From Corynebacterium meridianum (GTDB lineage Bacteria > Actinomycetota > Actinomycetes > Mycobacteriales > Mycobacteriaceae): a stretch of 64,000 bases of DNA. The notes beneath the pieces were generated by a model, which was given only the letters and a program-made list of their open reading frames with translations, was not told the origin of the DNA and did not search any database. This document shows, piece after piece, positions 35,965 through 46,126 of the stretch. The position numbers were made by a program, and so were the translations under genes. Location: positions 558,001 through 622,000 of the forward strand of contig NZ_JAEIOS010000011.1 in NCBI RefSeq assembly GCF_016342265.1, written 5' to 3'. The first letter of the stretch is position 1. The number at the start of each line of letters is the position of its first letter.

Positions 35965-36663
35965 CTATCCACGGGGTCCGAGAATCGCGGTACCGACACG
36001 CACGATTGTCGAACCCGCGGCGACGGCGTCTCCGAGATCCCCCGACATTCCCGCGGACAGCTCCATCGGCCGTTTCCCGGTAGTGGCGAGACGGTCCCGG
36101 AGGTCCGCTGCCGAGGCGAAAACCTCGGCGGGGTCACTACCCACCGGTGGCACGCACATGACCCCGGAGAGCGTCAGGTTCGAGCACCGTGACAGAGCGT
36201 CGAGCAGCTCGGGAATCCCGGATTCGGGCACTCCCCCGCGTCTCGGGTCCCCGTCGAAGCTGTACTGGACGAGGACCGGAAGCGGTCCCCCGGGACGTTG
36301 GCCACGTTCGATCGCCAGAGCCGTGCCCCGGTTGAGGGCCTCCGCCAGCCGGACGCTGTCGAGCGAATGCACCGCCGCGGCGACCCGGCAGGCGGCGTTG
36401 GCCTTGTTGGTCTGTATCTGCCCGATGAGGTGGACGGCAACATCCGGGTACCGCGTGGCCTTCTCCACTGCATCCTGGACCCGGTTCTCCCCCACGGCTT
36501 CGACGCCGAGGTCGCGCAGGATCCCGACATCGGAGACCGGGTGGAACTTCGTGACCGGCAACAGCCGTATCTCCCCCGGATCACGCCCAGCGGCGTGTGC
36601 GGCCGAGCGGACCGCCGCGCGGACGGACGCGAGCCGGTGCGCCAGGTCTTCAGCTCGGGTCAC
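35965..36663 (-). CDS. YggS family PLP homeostasis protein
   Basis: This 232-residue PLP-binding protein has the Schiff-base lysine in LLPVTKFHP (about K39). Also present are GENRVQDAVEKA, HLIGQIQTNKA and ELSAGMSGDLGDAV, all signatures of the YggS/PLPBP fold-III family that buffers pyridoxal phosphate. The GTG start overlaps the pgeF stop as GTGA. Genes of this family sit next to sepF in many Gram-positives. Confidence 0.94.
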   Translation of the reverse strand: MTRAEDLAHRLASVRAAVRSAAHAAGRDPGEIRLLPVTKFHPVSDVGILRDLGVEAVGENRVQDAVEKATRYPDVAVHLIGQIQTNKANAACRVAAAVHSLDSVRLAEALNRGTALAIERGQRPGGPLPVLVQYSFDGDPRRGGVPESGIPELLDALSRCSNLTLSGVMCVPPVGSDPAEVFASAADLRDRLATTGKRPMELSAGMSGDLGDAVAAGSTIVRVGTAILGPRG

Positions 36664-37415
36664 CGGTCCTCCTCCGGCATCCAGATGACACCGGCCTGAC
36701 GACCGGTCGTCCCCTCCCTGCGGTAGGAGAAGAACGTAGGGTCAGCCACCGTGCACCGTAGATCGGCGTCGATTTTCGTGACGCCGAGTTCCTCCAGCTG
36801 GCGGGAGATGCCGATCCTAAGATCAGCACCCCAGGTGCCCTTCGCCGTACGCGTCCGGACCCCGGGGAGCCTCGATTCCAGGTCCGCGAGCATCGGTTCC
36901 GGCAGTTCGTAGTTCACGCCGCTCGCGGCGGCACCCATCCACACGTGGAGGTGTCCCGGCCGTGCGCCGAGCTCGGTCATGCGTTGGACGGTCCGTGGAA
37001 CGATCCCGTTGCGTGCCCCGATCCGCCCGGCGTGGACCGCTGCGATGACCCCCGCGTCGTGGTCACTGATGAGCAGGGGGACGCAGTCGGCGGTGAGGAC
37101 CGCGAGGGCGATGCCCCGGGTCCTGGTCACCAGTGCGTCGGTGGCCGGCACCGGCTCCTCGCAGGGCCCCTGCACAACGGTGACGGTCGGGGTGTGCAGC
37201 TGCTCCATCCAGACGATCCGGTCGGGCGGCAGGCCGAGGGACCGGGCGAGGCGTGCCCGGTTGGCGGTCACCGCCGCAGGGTCGTCACCGACATGGTCGG
37301 CGAGGTTGAAGGACGCGAACGCCCCCCTGGAGGCACCACCGGTGCGGGTGGTGAATACCTTCCGCACCGGGCGGCGGGCAATGTCTGTTTCGGGGTTCGC
37401 GGAATCCTGCTCCAT
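36660..37415 (-). CDS. pgeF: Peptidoglycan editing factor PgeF (YfiH/DUF152)
   Basis: This 251-residue protein has MEQLHTPTVTVV, TADCVPLLIS and VHAGRIGARNGIV, the metal-binding motifs of the YfiH/laccase-domain family. E. coli PgeF hydrolyses misincorporated L-Ser from muropeptides in the cytoplasm. The usual VHAGWRG is here VHAGRIG, a tolerable variation. The gene sits between ftsZ and yggS. Start ATG 37415; 12 bp from the ftsZ stop. Confidence 0.9.
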   Translation of the reverse strand: MEQDSANPETDIARRPVRKVFTTRTGGASRGAFASFNLADHVGDDPAAVTANRARLARSLGLPPDRIVWMEQLHTPTVTVVQGPCEEPVPATDALVTRTRGIALAVLTADCVPLLISDHDAGVIAAVHAGRIGARNGIVPRTVQRMTELGARPGHLHVWMGAAASGVNYELPEPMLADLESRLPGVRTRTAKGTWGADLRIGISRQLEELGVTKIDADLRCTVADPTFFSYRREGTTGRQAGVIWMPEEDR

Positions 37416-37427
37416 GCTCCCGCCCCG

Positions 37428-38687
37428 TCAGCGGAGGAAGTCCGGAACGTCCAGGTCGTCGACGTCGTCGCGGCGACCCCGCGAGCTGGTGAACATGCCG
37501 TGCCCGGGGCGTTCCGCCGCGGAACGCTCGGAACCGAGACGGTGCCGGGCGGAGTCCGCGCGCTGATCGTAGTTGGAGCTCTCGACGGGGTCCGCCGGCT
37601 CGCGGTCCGCGGGGCGTTCGTCGTCGCGGTCGTCGCCGCCGAACAGGGACTGGCCACGGCTCGGCTCCGGGGTGGGGGTGGTCGCGGGCTGGGCAGCACG
37701 GGTCTGGGTGGTGGCCTGGCCGATCTTCTCCGCGGCGGACTGGTCGAAGTCGAATCCAGCGGCGATGACGGTGACCCGGACCTCGTCGCCGAGATTGTCG
37801 TCGATGATGGTTCCCCAGATGATGTTCGCGTCCTCGTCCGCCTTCTCCTCGACGAGCGCGGCGGCCTCGTTGACCTCCTGGAGGCCGAGATCGGATCCAC
37901 CGGCGAAGCTCAGCAGGACTCCCTGGGCGCCTTCCATCGTGGACTCGAGGAGCGGGGAGTTGATGGCCTGTTCCGTGGCCTCGACCGCCCGGTTGTCGCC
38001 GCTGGCGGAGCCGATGCCCATGAGTGCGGAACCGGCGTCCGCCATTACGGAGCGAACGTCCGCGAAGTCGACGTTGACCACGCCGGGCGTGGTGATGAGG
38101 TTGGTGATGCCCTGAACACCGTTGTGCAGGACCTCGTCGGCCGTGCGGAACGCCTCCATCATGGACAGGTTCAGGTCGCCGAGCTGAAGCAGTCGGTCGT
38201 TCGGGATGACGATGAGGGTGTCACAGACGGCACGCAGGGCCTCGATGCCCTCCATGGCCTGCTTGGTGCGGCGACGTCCCTCGAAGCGGAACGGGCGGGT
38301 GACCACGCCGACGGTCAGCGCCCCGGCCTTCTTCGCGATGTTGGCCACGACGGGGGCGGCGCCGGTACCGGTTCCGCCGCCCTCACCTGCGGTCACGAAG
38401 ACCATGTCGGCGCCCTTGAGGCAGTCCTCGATCTCGGACTTGTGGTCTTCCGCGGAGGTGCGTCCGACATCGGGGTTCGCTCCGGCCCCGAGACCACGGG
38501 TGGCCTCGCGCCCGATGTCGAGCTTGACGTCCGCCTCGGAGAACATCAGTGCCTGCGAGTCGGTGTTGACGGCGATGAACTCGACGCCCTTGAGCCCCTC
38601 CTCGATCATGCGGTTGACGGCGTTGACGCCGCCACCGCCGACACCGACGACTTTGATGACGGCGAGGAAGTTTTTCGGTGAGGTCAT
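37428..38687 (-). CDS. ftsZ: Cell division GTPase FtsZ
   Basis: This 419-residue tubulin homologue forms the Z ring. The nucleotide-binding motifs are [11 protein letters not shown] (14-24) and [10 protein letters not shown] (103-112), and the T7 catalytic loop reads [13 protein letters not shown] disordered linker (about 320-405) rich in Pro, Asp and Arg leads to the conserved tail DLDVPDFLR, the binding site for SepF and FtsW. I chose the ATG at 38687 ([10 protein letters not shown]). An in-frame GTG at 38699 is possible but lies on the ribosome site. There is a gap of about 200 bp to ftsQ that probably holds a dedicated promoter. Confidence 0.97.
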   Translation of the reverse strand: MTSPKNFLAVIKVVGVGGGGVNAVNRMIEEGLKGVEFIAVNTDSQALMFSEADVKLDIGREATRGLGAGANPDVGRTSAEDHKSEIEDCLKGADMVFVTAGEGGGTGTGAAPVVANIAKKAGALTVGVVTRPFRFEGRRRTKQAMEGIEALRAVCDTLIVIPNDRLLQLGDLNLSMMEAFRTADEVLHNGVQGITNLITTPGVVNVDFADVRSVMADAGSALMGIGSASGDNRAVEATEQAINSPLLESTMEGAQGVLLSFAGGSDLGLQEVNEAAALVEEKADEDANIIWGTIIDDNLGDEVRVTVIAAGFDFDQSAAEKIGQATTQTRAAQPATTPTPEPSRGQSLFGGDDRDDERPADREPADPVESSNYDQRADSARHRLGSERSAAERPGHGMFTSSRGRRDDVDDLDVPDFLR

Positions 38688-38884
38688 GGTCTTAGGCACT
38701 CGCCTTTCAGTTTGTTAGATCAGTTGGAGAAGGCCACACAGCTGAGGGACCGTGCGTACGGGAGTTGTTGCCTTCCATAATGTGCGAAAGACACGCGCAT
38801 GTGGCGGACATCTGCGCGGCGTGTCGGTACCCTCAACCTCAACTTTAAAGTTTCTGACGTGGGCAAACGGCGGCTTCCCGTCCG

Positions 38885-39541
38885 CTACTGACGGACGGTG
38901 ACCTGCACCGGGTCGGACACGTTGTAGACCCGCCCATCCCGGCTCAGGGCAGCGGAAGCCGCCCGCGACTTGTCGTGATTGTCCTCGGGAGCACCCCAGT
39001 AGATCTCCCGGCCGTCCAGGAGAACGAGCGTGATCTCGTACGGACCGGGTGCACGGACCCGCACCAGCTGCGCCCGCAGCGGCTCATCGAGGCTCTCGAC
39101 CACGGCTGCGGCGCCGGCGAACAACTCGCGGTCGTCCTCCCGGGTATCGGTGATCTCCACCGCCCCTACCGGTGGCGGGCCGATGATGAAGGGTGCCCCC
39201 GCCGCATCGATCAGGTGCTCGCCGTCGGGACGCGTCGCGTACAGCACGGCACTGCGCTCCGTGACCTCCACGGCCACGGTTCCGGGGAACCGACGTTCCA
39301 CGTGGGCTCGCTCGATCCACGGCAGTGCGGCGACGTTCCGCGCCGCCCGCGCGGCGTCGACCCGCACCATGTTCGCGCCGGGGGGCACCCCGGTCGCCGT
39401 AACGATGTCCTCCTCGGCCGTCTGCTGCGCGCCGGTGACGGTGATCTCCCCGACCTTCAACACGGGCACGAACCAGAGCAGTAGTCCGAGACAGAGGATG
39501 AGTGCCAGACCACCGGCGATCCAGGAGACCCGACCCCTCAC
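38885..39541 (-). CDS. ftsQ: Cell division protein FtsQ
   Basis: This 218-residue protein has a short cytoplasmic start, one TM ([18 protein letters not shown], about 10-27) and a POTRA domain ([20 protein letters not shown]). The second domain has [19 protein letters not shown]. It bridges the divisome with FtsL and FtsB/DivIC. The GTG start at 39541 overlaps the murC stop (GTGA). The frame extends upstream of that but only inside murC. No glycosylation or extra tail is seen. Confidence 0.93.
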   Translation of the reverse strand: MRGRVSWIAGGLALILCLGLLLWFVPVLKVGEITVTGAQQTAEEDIVTATGVPPGANMVRVDAARAARNVAALPWIERAHVERRFPGTVAVEVTERSAVLYATRPDGEHLIDAAGAPFIIGPPPVGAVEITDTREDDRELFAGAAAVVESLDEPLRAQLVRVRAPGPYEITLVLLDGREIYWGAPEDNHDKSRAASAALSRDGRVYNVSDPVQVTVRQ

Positions 39542-40980
39542 TGTCCGAGCTCCGTGAGAATCTCCTCGGCGAGCATCGTGACGCTGCCAGCCCCCATGGT
39601 GAGGACGATGTCGCCGGGACCGGCGAGGTCGGCGACCACCGCAGGGACACGGTTGAACTCCGGCACGTAGACGCACCGCTCCGTCCGCACCATGTCCGCG
39701 ATGATCCGCCCGTCCACGCCCTCGACGGGTTTCTCCCTGGCGCCGAAGATGTCGAGTACCACGACACGGTCAGCCAGCGACAGCGCGGTCGCGAACTCCT
39801 CCGCGAATTCGGTGGTGCGGGAGTAGAGGTGTGGTTGGAACACGACGACGATTCGCCCGTCCCCGGACTCACTGTCGAGCTTTGCCCGCGTCGCGCGCAG
39901 GACCGCCGTGACCTCCGTGGGGTGGTGGGCGTAGTCGTCGTAGACGCGGACACCCGCATGGGCGCCGTCCGGCAGGGCCGGGATCTCACCCTTGAGTTCG
40001 AATCTGCGGCGCACACCGGTGAATCCGGACAGACCGACGGCGAGCTTGTCGGCATCGGCCCCGAGCAGCGTCCCCGCGAGCAGCGCCGCGGTGGTGTTGA
40101 GCACCATGTGCACCCCCGGGGTGTGCATGTTGACGTTCAGTGTCTTACCGCCAACGGAGATCGTTGCCCTCGAGCCGAAGGACTCGGTGACGATCTCGGT
40201 GATCTCCGCACCACACTCGACACCGGGGTGCGCGGCGGCCGCCGCTGCGGTGCCGTATCCGCGGACGCGGATACCGGCGGCCGCGCACCGCTCCCCGAGG
40301 GCCGCCGCGTGCTCGTCGTCGAGGCAGACCACGAGCGTTCCGTCGGGGGTCAGTCGGCGGGCGAAGTCATCGAACACCCGGAAATAGGCCTCGGGGGTAC
40401 CGAAGAAGTCCAGGTGGTCGGGCTCGATGTTGGTGACCACGGCCACGGTCGGTTCGTAGCGGAGGAGTGAGGCGTCGGATTCATCCGCTTCCGCTACGAA
40501 GATGTCGCCGGTGCCGTGGTGCGCGTTCGTCCCGGCCTTGTTGAGTTGACCGCCGATGGCGAAGCTGGGGTCGCAGCCCGCCGACTGGAGAGCGACGACG
40601 GCCATCGACGTCGTCGAGGTCTTGCCGTGGGTTCCGGCGAGCAGCAGCTGCCGGTGGTCGGTCATCAGTTCCGCGAGCAGATCGGATCTACGGATCACCT
40701 CGAGGCCCGCGACGCGCGCTCCGGCGAGTTCCGGATTGTCCTCCGGGATCGCCGCGAAGGAGGTGACGACCACCGTCGGGGGTTCGCCGAGCAGCTCCAG
40801 GTTCGCGGCGTCGTGACCGATCGCTATCCTCGCCCCCATCGCCCGCAGTGCGAGGACGATGCGGGAGTCCTTCACGTCTGATCCGGACACCTGCATGCCG
40901 CGGGCGAGCAGGATGCGGGCGACACCGGACATCCCGGCTCCCCCGATGCCGATCAGATGGACACGGGAAAGATCAGTCAT
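39538..40980 (-). CDS. murC: UDP-N-acetylmuramate--L-alanine ligase
   Basis: This 480-residue cytoplasmic ligase adds L-Ala to UDP-MurNAc. The N-terminal nucleotide-sugar motif is [16 protein letters not shown], the ATP P-loop is [13 protein letters not shown] (near 109-121), and the metal/substrate motifs are [12 protein letters not shown] and NIEPDHLD. The C-terminal Rossmann-like domain starts near [11 protein letters not shown]. It follows murG by 33 bp and overlaps ftsQ. Confidence 0.97.
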   Translation of the reverse strand: MTDLSRVHLIGIGGAGMSGVARILLARGMQVSGSDVKDSRIVLALRAMGARIAIGHDAANLELLGEPPTVVVTSFAAIPEDNPELAGARVAGLEVIRRSDLLAELMTDHRQLLLAGTHGKTSTTSMAVVALQSAGCDPSFAIGGQLNKAGTNAHHGTGDIFVAEADESDASLLRYEPTVAVVTNIEPDHLDFFGTPEAYFRVFDDFARRLTPDGTLVVCLDDEHAAALGERCAAAGIRVRGYGTAAAAAAHPGVECGAEITEIVTESFGSRATISVGGKTLNVNMHTPGVHMVLNTTAALLAGTLLGADADKLAVGLSGFTGVRRRFELKGEIPALPDGAHAGVRVYDDYAHHPTEVTAVLRATRAKLDSESGDGRIVVVFQPHLYSRTTEFAEEFATALSLADRVVVLDIFGAREKPVEGVDGRIIADMVRTERCVYVPEFNRVPAVVADLAGPGDIVLTMGAGSVTMLAEEILTELGQ

Positions 40981-41013
40981 CGTCTACCTCGTTGTTTTGT
41001 TCGGTCGTGAAGT

Positions 41014-42105
41014 TCAGTTCGTATGCGCGGTGTCGGCCACGAGGTCCGCGATCGTCTCCGCGGCGTGCCCGAGGCCGCTGCCCCGGGTCGCCGTCACCAG
41101 ACGCGCGTGCCTGTCGTCATCGCCGAGGATTTCGGTGACCCTCTCCGCGAGGATGTCACCGGTGAGGTCGGCGTCGCGGATGAGCTCCGCTCCCCCGGCG
41201 TCGATGACGGGGCGGGCGTTTAGCTCCTGCTCCCCGTTTCCGTGCGGGAGGGGGACGTAGATCGCCGGCAGACCGGAAGCGGTGACCTCCGCGACGGTCA
41301 TGGCACCCGCGCGGCACACCACGAGGTCGGCAACCGCCAGGGCGAGGTCCATGGCCTCGATGTAGGGCAGTGTGTGCCATCCCTCGCAGGTCTCGGGTGC
41401 GGCGTTCTTCCGGCCGTGGGCGTGGAGGATCTGGTGACCCGCCCCGGTGATCGCCGGGGCGGCGCCGGTGAGTGCCCGGTTGATGGACGCGGACCCCTGC
41501 GATCCGCCGGTGACCAGGAGTGTCTTCTTCTCCGGGTCGAGCCCGAACCTGGCCACGGCCTGAGCCCGCCGTGCGGCGCGTCCGGATTCGCTGAGTTCCG
41601 CACCGGCCAGACCTGGGCGGATCGGTACGCCCACGACCTCTCCGCGGAGTCCAGAGTCCGCGACGGCGTTGAGCCCGGTGCCGCCGCACCACACCCCCAG
41701 CTTGTTGGCCAGTCCGGCGCGGGCGTTGGCTTCGTGGACGAAGAACGGTATCCCGAGTCTCCTGGCGGCGAGATAGGCGGGCGCCGCCACGTATCCCCCG
41801 AAACCAATCAGTACGTCGGCGTCCACCTCGCGGAGGATGTCTACCGTCTGGCCGACGGCGTGGCGTACCCGCATCGGCAGCCGGAGCAGGTCCATTCCGG
41901 GTTTCCGGGGCACGGGCACCGGGTCGATGAGCGCGAGTTCGTAGCCGCGCGCCGGAACAAGTTCCTGTTCCAGTCCACGGGCGGTACCGAGTGCGGTGAC
42001 GCGGGCGCCGTGCCGGGATCGCAGGGCATCGGCGACGGCGAGTGCCGGCTCAATGTGTCCGGCGGTCCCACCACCGGCGACGACGACGGACAGGGGGGTG
42101 TTCAT
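41014..42105 (-). CDS. murG: UDP-GlcNAc transferase MurG
   Basis: This 363-residue glycosyltransferase makes lipid II from lipid I on the inner membrane face. The G loops read VVAGGGTAGHIEPALAVADA (about 8-27) and LLVTGGSQGSASINRAL. The donor site is VVCRAGAMTVAEVTASGLPA, with the sugar-nucleotide Glu conserved. ATG start at 42105, 6 bp after ftsW on the same strand. Confidence 0.97.
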   Translation of the reverse strand: MNTPLSVVVAGGGTAGHIEPALAVADALRSRHGARVTALGTARGLEQELVPARGYELALIDPVPVPRKPGMDLLRLPMRVRHAVGQTVDILREVDADVLIGFGGYVAAPAYLAARRLGIPFFVHEANARAGLANKLGVWCGGTGLNAVADSGLRGEVVGVPIRPGLAGAELSESGRAARRAQAVARFGLDPEKKTLLVTGGSQGSASINRALTGAAPAITGAGHQILHAHGRKNAAPETCEGWHTLPYIEAMDLALAVADLVVCRAGAMTVAEVTASGLPAIYVPLPHGNGEQELNARPVIDAGGAELIRDADLTGDILAERVTEILGDDDRHARLVTATRGSGLGHAAETIADLVADTAHTN

Positions 42106-42111
42106 GTGTGA

Positions 42112-43617
42112 TCAGCCTCTTCTGCGCGGGTGGTGACGGTCGGTTCGGACAGGACCTCCGGGGCGGGGTCTGCGTCGCGGTGTCGTTCCGCCAGTGACGC
42201 TACCACCGGGTGCGGTGGTGGACCGGGGCGCCGGTCGACCTTCCCCGGGGGACGGTGGAACGGGGCGCGGGCGCCGGGTCACGGGTTCAGCCGGACTGCG
42301 GTCCGGGCGGGTCCCGCGCGCCGCTGGTCCCCGTGACCCGGCGGGATCCGGTTCACGGAGCCGGAGAAGCCTGTCGATCGCCGGGCGCCCGTAGGACTGC
42401 ATCGTCGACACCGCCTCCGGCTCGTGGCGTGCTGCGCTCGCGAGCAACCCCATGGATCCCACGGTGATGATCGCGGAGCTACCTCCGGATGAGATCATCG
42501 GCAGCTGGATTCCGGTCACGGGAAGCAGACCGACGACGTATCCGATGTTGACGAACGCCTGGGAGACGACGCCCGCGGTGAGGGTCGCCGCGAGTAGCTT
42601 GAGGTAGGGATCGGCCGAGCGCATCGCGCACCGCAGGCCGACGAGACCGAGTGCGCCGAAGAGCAGGATGACGATCGTGCCGCCGACGAGTCCGGTTTCC
42701 TCGCCGATGATCGCGAAGATGAAGTCGTTCTTCGCCTCCGGGAGGTAGAACCACTTGGCGCGGGACTGACCGGGACCGACACCGCTGGTCCCGCCCTCCG
42801 CGAGTGAGAGGAAGCCCTGGTAGGACTGGAAGGCCTTGCCCCGCACGTCGTCGAAGTCACCCAGGAGTGCATCGCGGTAGACCTCGATCCGGTGGGTCCG
42901 GTAGCTGCCTTCGCCCTTGCTGCGGAGAGTGGAGAAGATCGCCGTACCGAGGGCGAGCAACCCGAACCCGCCCCCGATACTGACGATCAGGCGGCCGGGG
43001 AGACCGGAGAAGATCAGCACGAGAACGGCGACGGAGATGCAGACAGCGGCCATCCCGAAGTCGGGCTGCCGGAGGATCAGGACGACGATCAGGGCGGCGA
43101 CCAGGCCGTAGTGGACGAAGGGGTCGTGCAGCCAGTGTCTGGTGGGGCGGCGGTCGCTCAGGTGGTGGGCGCCCCACACCGCGAGCGTGACCTTGGCGAG
43201 TTCCGAGGGTTGGAAGGTGAAGGGGCCCAGGGCCAGCCAGGAGCGGGCACCCGACTCGACGAGTCCGGTTCCGACGCCGGGGATGAGTACCGCGCCGAGC
43301 AACATGACGGTGACGACGAGCAGCGGCGTGGCGAGTCTGCGGATCAACGACGGCCGCATCCAGAGGGTGAGCCACAGGACCAGGTATCCGATGCCGAGGA
43401 AGATGATGTGCCGCACGCCCTGGGTCCAGACCCCGCTGTCGAGTGCGGACCATGTGGTGGACGACGACAGGACCATCACCGCGCCGACCGCGGTGATCAG
43501 CCCCACGACGGAGAGAATGAAGAAATAGTCGAAGAACGGTCGGGAGAGATAGTCACGGCAGCGGGCGCGGAGCCGGTCGGGCGCCGATTGCCTGCGCGGC
43601 GTGGTGTCCTGGGTCAT
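42112..43617 (-). CDS. ftsW: Lipid II polymerase FtsW (SEDS family)
   Basis: This 501-residue membrane protein has ten TM helices and a long extracytoplasmic loop. Motifs are SGARSWLALGPFTFQPSELA and PEAKNDFIFAIIGEETGL, typical of SEDS glycosyltransferases working with FtsI. The C-terminal 90 residues are Pro/Arg-rich (GRPAPRSTTAPGGSVTGG) and probably cytoplasmic, a corynebacterial feature that may bind FtsZ. Starts at ATG 43617; separated from murD by 22 bp. Confidence 0.96.
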   Translation of the reverse strand: MTQDTTPRRQSAPDRLRARCRDYLSRPFFDYFFILSVVGLITAVGAVMVLSSSTTWSALDSGVWTQGVRHIIFLGIGYLVLWLTLWMRPSLIRRLATPLLVVTVMLLGAVLIPGVGTGLVESGARSWLALGPFTFQPSELAKVTLAVWGAHHLSDRRPTRHWLHDPFVHYGLVAALIVVLILRQPDFGMAAVCISVAVLVLIFSGLPGRLIVSIGGGFGLLALGTAIFSTLRSKGEGSYRTHRIEVYRDALLGDFDDVRGKAFQSYQGFLSLAEGGTSGVGPGQSRAKWFYLPEAKNDFIFAIIGEETGLVGGTIVILLFGALGLVGLRCAMRSADPYLKLLAATLTAGVVSQAFVNIGYVVGLLPVTGIQLPMISSGGSSAIITVGSMGLLASAARHEPEAVSTMQSYGRPAIDRLLRLREPDPAGSRGPAARGTRPDRSPAEPVTRRPRPVPPSPGEGRPAPRSTTAPGGSVTGGTTPRRRPRPGGPVRTDRHHPRRRG

Positions 43618-43639
43618 GGTCGTCGGGCCTCTCTTCGGG

Positions 43640-45022
43640 TCATTCGGTCAGGTCCCGGGCGGCCCGGGTGAAACAGTCGCCGCGGTGCCCCATGCCGCGG
43701 TACATGTCGAGGGACGCGGCCGCCGGCGCGAGCAGGACGGTGTCACCGGCTTCGGCGATGTCGACGGCGGCGGCCACGAGTCGGTTCATCGCCTCCTCCG
43801 GATCGGTGGAATCCGTGCGGTGGACTACCGCGTGGGGCGCGTGCTTCCGCACGGCCCGGGCGAGAATCTCACGGTCCGCGCCGAGAAGCAGCACCGCCTT
43901 CAGGTGTGGGGCGTGCCGTGCGACGAGTTCATCGACGTCGGCACCCTTCAGCTGTCCGCCGGCGATCCAGATGACCGAGTCGTGCCCGGTCAGAGCGGCA
44001 TCGGCGGCGTGTGGGTTGGTGGCCTTGGAATTGTCGATGTAGTCGACCCCGGCGTGGTCGTGCACCACCTGCCCCCGGTGGCCGGACACCTCGTACACCG
44101 CGAGCGCCTCCCGGATGGCCGCCGGCTCCAGTCCCTGCGAGCGTGCGAGTGCCGCCGCGGCCAGGGCGTCCTGGATGCCTGCCGGGCCGGCGGGTGAGAT
44201 TCCGTCGGCCGGGGCGAGGACGAGGTTGTCCCCGAAGGCGTTGTCGACAAGGTTTCCGTCGATCACACCGAGCTGACCACGGGCCGGGATGCCGAGGGTG
44301 AAGCCGACGGTCTCCGTATCCGGGCCGTGGGGACCGGAGGTGCGGGAGACGACCTCGGCGTCGTCGACACCGATGACCGCGTAGCCTCCGCGCAGGGCCC
44401 GGAGCTTCGCGTCCGCATAGCCGTCGAAGGAACCGTGCCAGTCGATGTGGTCGTCGGCCAGGTTGAGCAGGGCCCCGGCATCCGGGGTGAGGGTCGGTGC
44501 CCAGTGGAGCTGGAAGCTGGACAGTTCCGCGACGAGCACGTCGATGCGGGGTTCCGCGGTGAGCGCGTCACCGACGGCCACCCCGATGTTCCCGACCGCG
44601 GCGGCCGTGTCGGGTCCCTGGGACATCATGGCCGCGCACATCGCGGTCGTGGTGGTCTTGCCGTTGGTGCCGGTGATGACGAGCCAGGTCCTGGGGTCGC
44701 CGAAGTATCCGGCCCGATCGAGACGCCACGCGAGTTCGACGTCACCGATCACCTCTGTTCCGGTGTCGGCGGCCCGTCGGAGAATCGGGGTGTCGGGACG
44801 CCAGCCGGGCGAGGTGACGACCATGCGGTAGTCCGCGATCCTGGCGAGAGCGGTCGCGACATCGCAGGTGTCGCAACCGGTGGCCTCCGCGACGCGGAGG
44901 CGGGCCGTCTCGTTGTCGTCGGCGACAGTGACCCGGGCCCCGAGATCACACAGCATGCGGGCACATCCTGCGCCGGACACGCCGGCACCGGTGACGAGGA
45001 TGGGACCGTCGAGGCGGATCAT
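43640..45022 (-). CDS. murD: UDP-N-acetylmuramoylalanine--D-glutamate ligase
   Basis: This 460-residue enzyme adds D-Glu to UDP-MurNAc-L-Ala. The N-terminal Rossmann motif reads LVTGAGVSGAGCARML, the P-loop VITGTNGKTTTTAMCA, and the substrate region VDYIDNSKATNPHAADAAL is diagnostic of MurD. Start ATG 45022, 3 bp after mraY. Intact by all motifs. Confidence 0.97.
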   Translation of the reverse strand: MIRLDGPILVTGAGVSGAGCARMLCDLGARVTVADDNETARLRVAEATGCDTCDVATALARIADYRMVVTSPGWRPDTPILRRAADTGTEVIGDVELAWRLDRAGYFGDPRTWLVITGTNGKTTTTAMCAAMMSQGPDTAAAVGNIGVAVGDALTAEPRIDVLVAELSSFQLHWAPTLTPDAGALLNLADDHIDWHGSFDGYADAKLRALRGGYAVIGVDDAEVVSRTSGPHGPDTETVGFTLGIPARGQLGVIDGNLVDNAFGDNLVLAPADGISPAGPAGIQDALAAAALARSQGLEPAAIREALAVYEVSGHRGQVVHDHAGVDYIDNSKATNPHAADAALTGHDSVIWIAGGQLKGADVDELVARHAPHLKAVLLLGADREILARAVRKHAPHAVVHRTDSTDPEEAMNRLVAAAVDIAEAGDTVLLAPAAASLDMYRGMGHRGDCFTRAARDLTE

Positions 45023-45025
45023 GGT

Positions 45026-46126
45026 CTACACCCCCGCCGTCGTGAGCCACTCGCCGTAGAACAGTGCGATGCCGGCCATGCACGCCATTGCGGTGAGCAG
45101 CCAGAACCGGATGACCACGGTGGTCTCGGCCCAGCCGCCGTTCTCGAAGTGGTGGTGGAAGGGGGCCATGCGGAAGAAGCGCGTTCCGCGGGTCCGGAAC
45201 ACCACGACCTGGATCACCACGGAGGCCGCCTCGATGACGAAGAGGGCACCGATGACGATCATGAGCAGTTCGGTCCGGGAGGCCACGGAGATGGCGGCGA
45301 CGAGGCCACCGAGCGCGAGGGAGCCGGTGTCCCCCATGAAGATCTTGGCCGGCGCGGCATTCCACCAGAGGAAACCGAGGCACGCTCCGAGCCCGGCTGA
45401 CGCCAGGATGGCGAGGTCCAGTGGGTCGCGGACCGAATAGCACCCGGGTACGACGGAGACCGAGCAGGAGTTCCGGAACTGCCAGAACGTGACCAGGGTG
45501 TAGGCACCCATGACCATCGCGGTCGTGCCTGCCGCCAGGCCGTCGAGGCCGTCGGTGAGGTTCACCGCGTTCGACCAGGCCGAGATCAGGATGAACATGA
45601 ACGCGAGGAACAGGACCAGGCCGACGCCCCCTCCCCCGAGCGCGATGTTGAAGGTGTCGATGTCCCGGATGAAGCTCAGGTTGGTCGTACCCGGGGTGAG
45701 TCCGTCCGGGTTCGCGAACTGGAGCACGAGCCAACCGAACACGAGAGCGAGCACCAGCTGTCCGATGAGCTTGGCCTTCTTGTTCAGTCCCAGGTTCCGC
45801 CCCTTGGCGAGTTTGATGTAGTCGTCGGCGAAACCGAGAAGGCCCATACCGAGGGTCAGTCCGAGTACCAGGAGCCCGGAGGCGGTGAAGCCCCCGAAAC
45901 CGCGGGCGATCCCGATGAGGGAGGTGACGACGTAGGCGACGACGATCCCGGCGATGATGGCGACGCCACCCATCGTCGGGGTGCCACGCTTACGCATGTG
46001 GGAGGCCGGGCCGTCCTCGCGGATCTGCTGGCCGAGTCCCTCGTCGCTGAACCAGCGGATCAGGACCGGGGTGAGGAAGATCGCGACGAGGAAGGCGATG
46101 GCTCCACTGATGATTATCTGGGTCAC
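45026..46126 (-). CDS. mraY: Phospho-MurNAc-pentapeptide transferase MraY
   Basis: This 366-residue membrane enzyme, with about ten TM helices, transfers phospho-MurNAc-pentapeptide to undecaprenyl phosphate, forming lipid I. Conserved regions are [28 protein letters not shown] (aspartate-rich), [15 protein letters not shown], and [14 protein letters not shown] [13 protein letters not shown]. The start overlaps the murF stop by 4 bp. Confidence 0.97.
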   Translation of the reverse strand: MTQIIISGAIAFLVAIFLTPVLIRWFSDEGLGQQIREDGPASHMRKRGTPTMGGVAIIAGIVVAYVVTSLIGIARGFGGFTASGLLVLGLTLGMGLLGFADDYIKLAKGRNLGLNKKAKLIGQLVLALVFGWLVLQFANPDGLTPGTTNLSFIRDIDTFNIALGGGGVGLVLFLAFMFILISAWSNAVNLTDGLDGLAAGTTAMVMGAYTLVTFWQFRNSCSVSVVPGCYSVRDPLDLAILASAGLGACLGFLWWNAAPAKIFMGDTGSLALGGLVAAISVASRTELLMIVIGALFVIEAASVVIQVVVFRTRGTRFFRMAPFHHHFENGGWAETTVVIRFWLLTAMACMAGIALFYGEWLTTAGV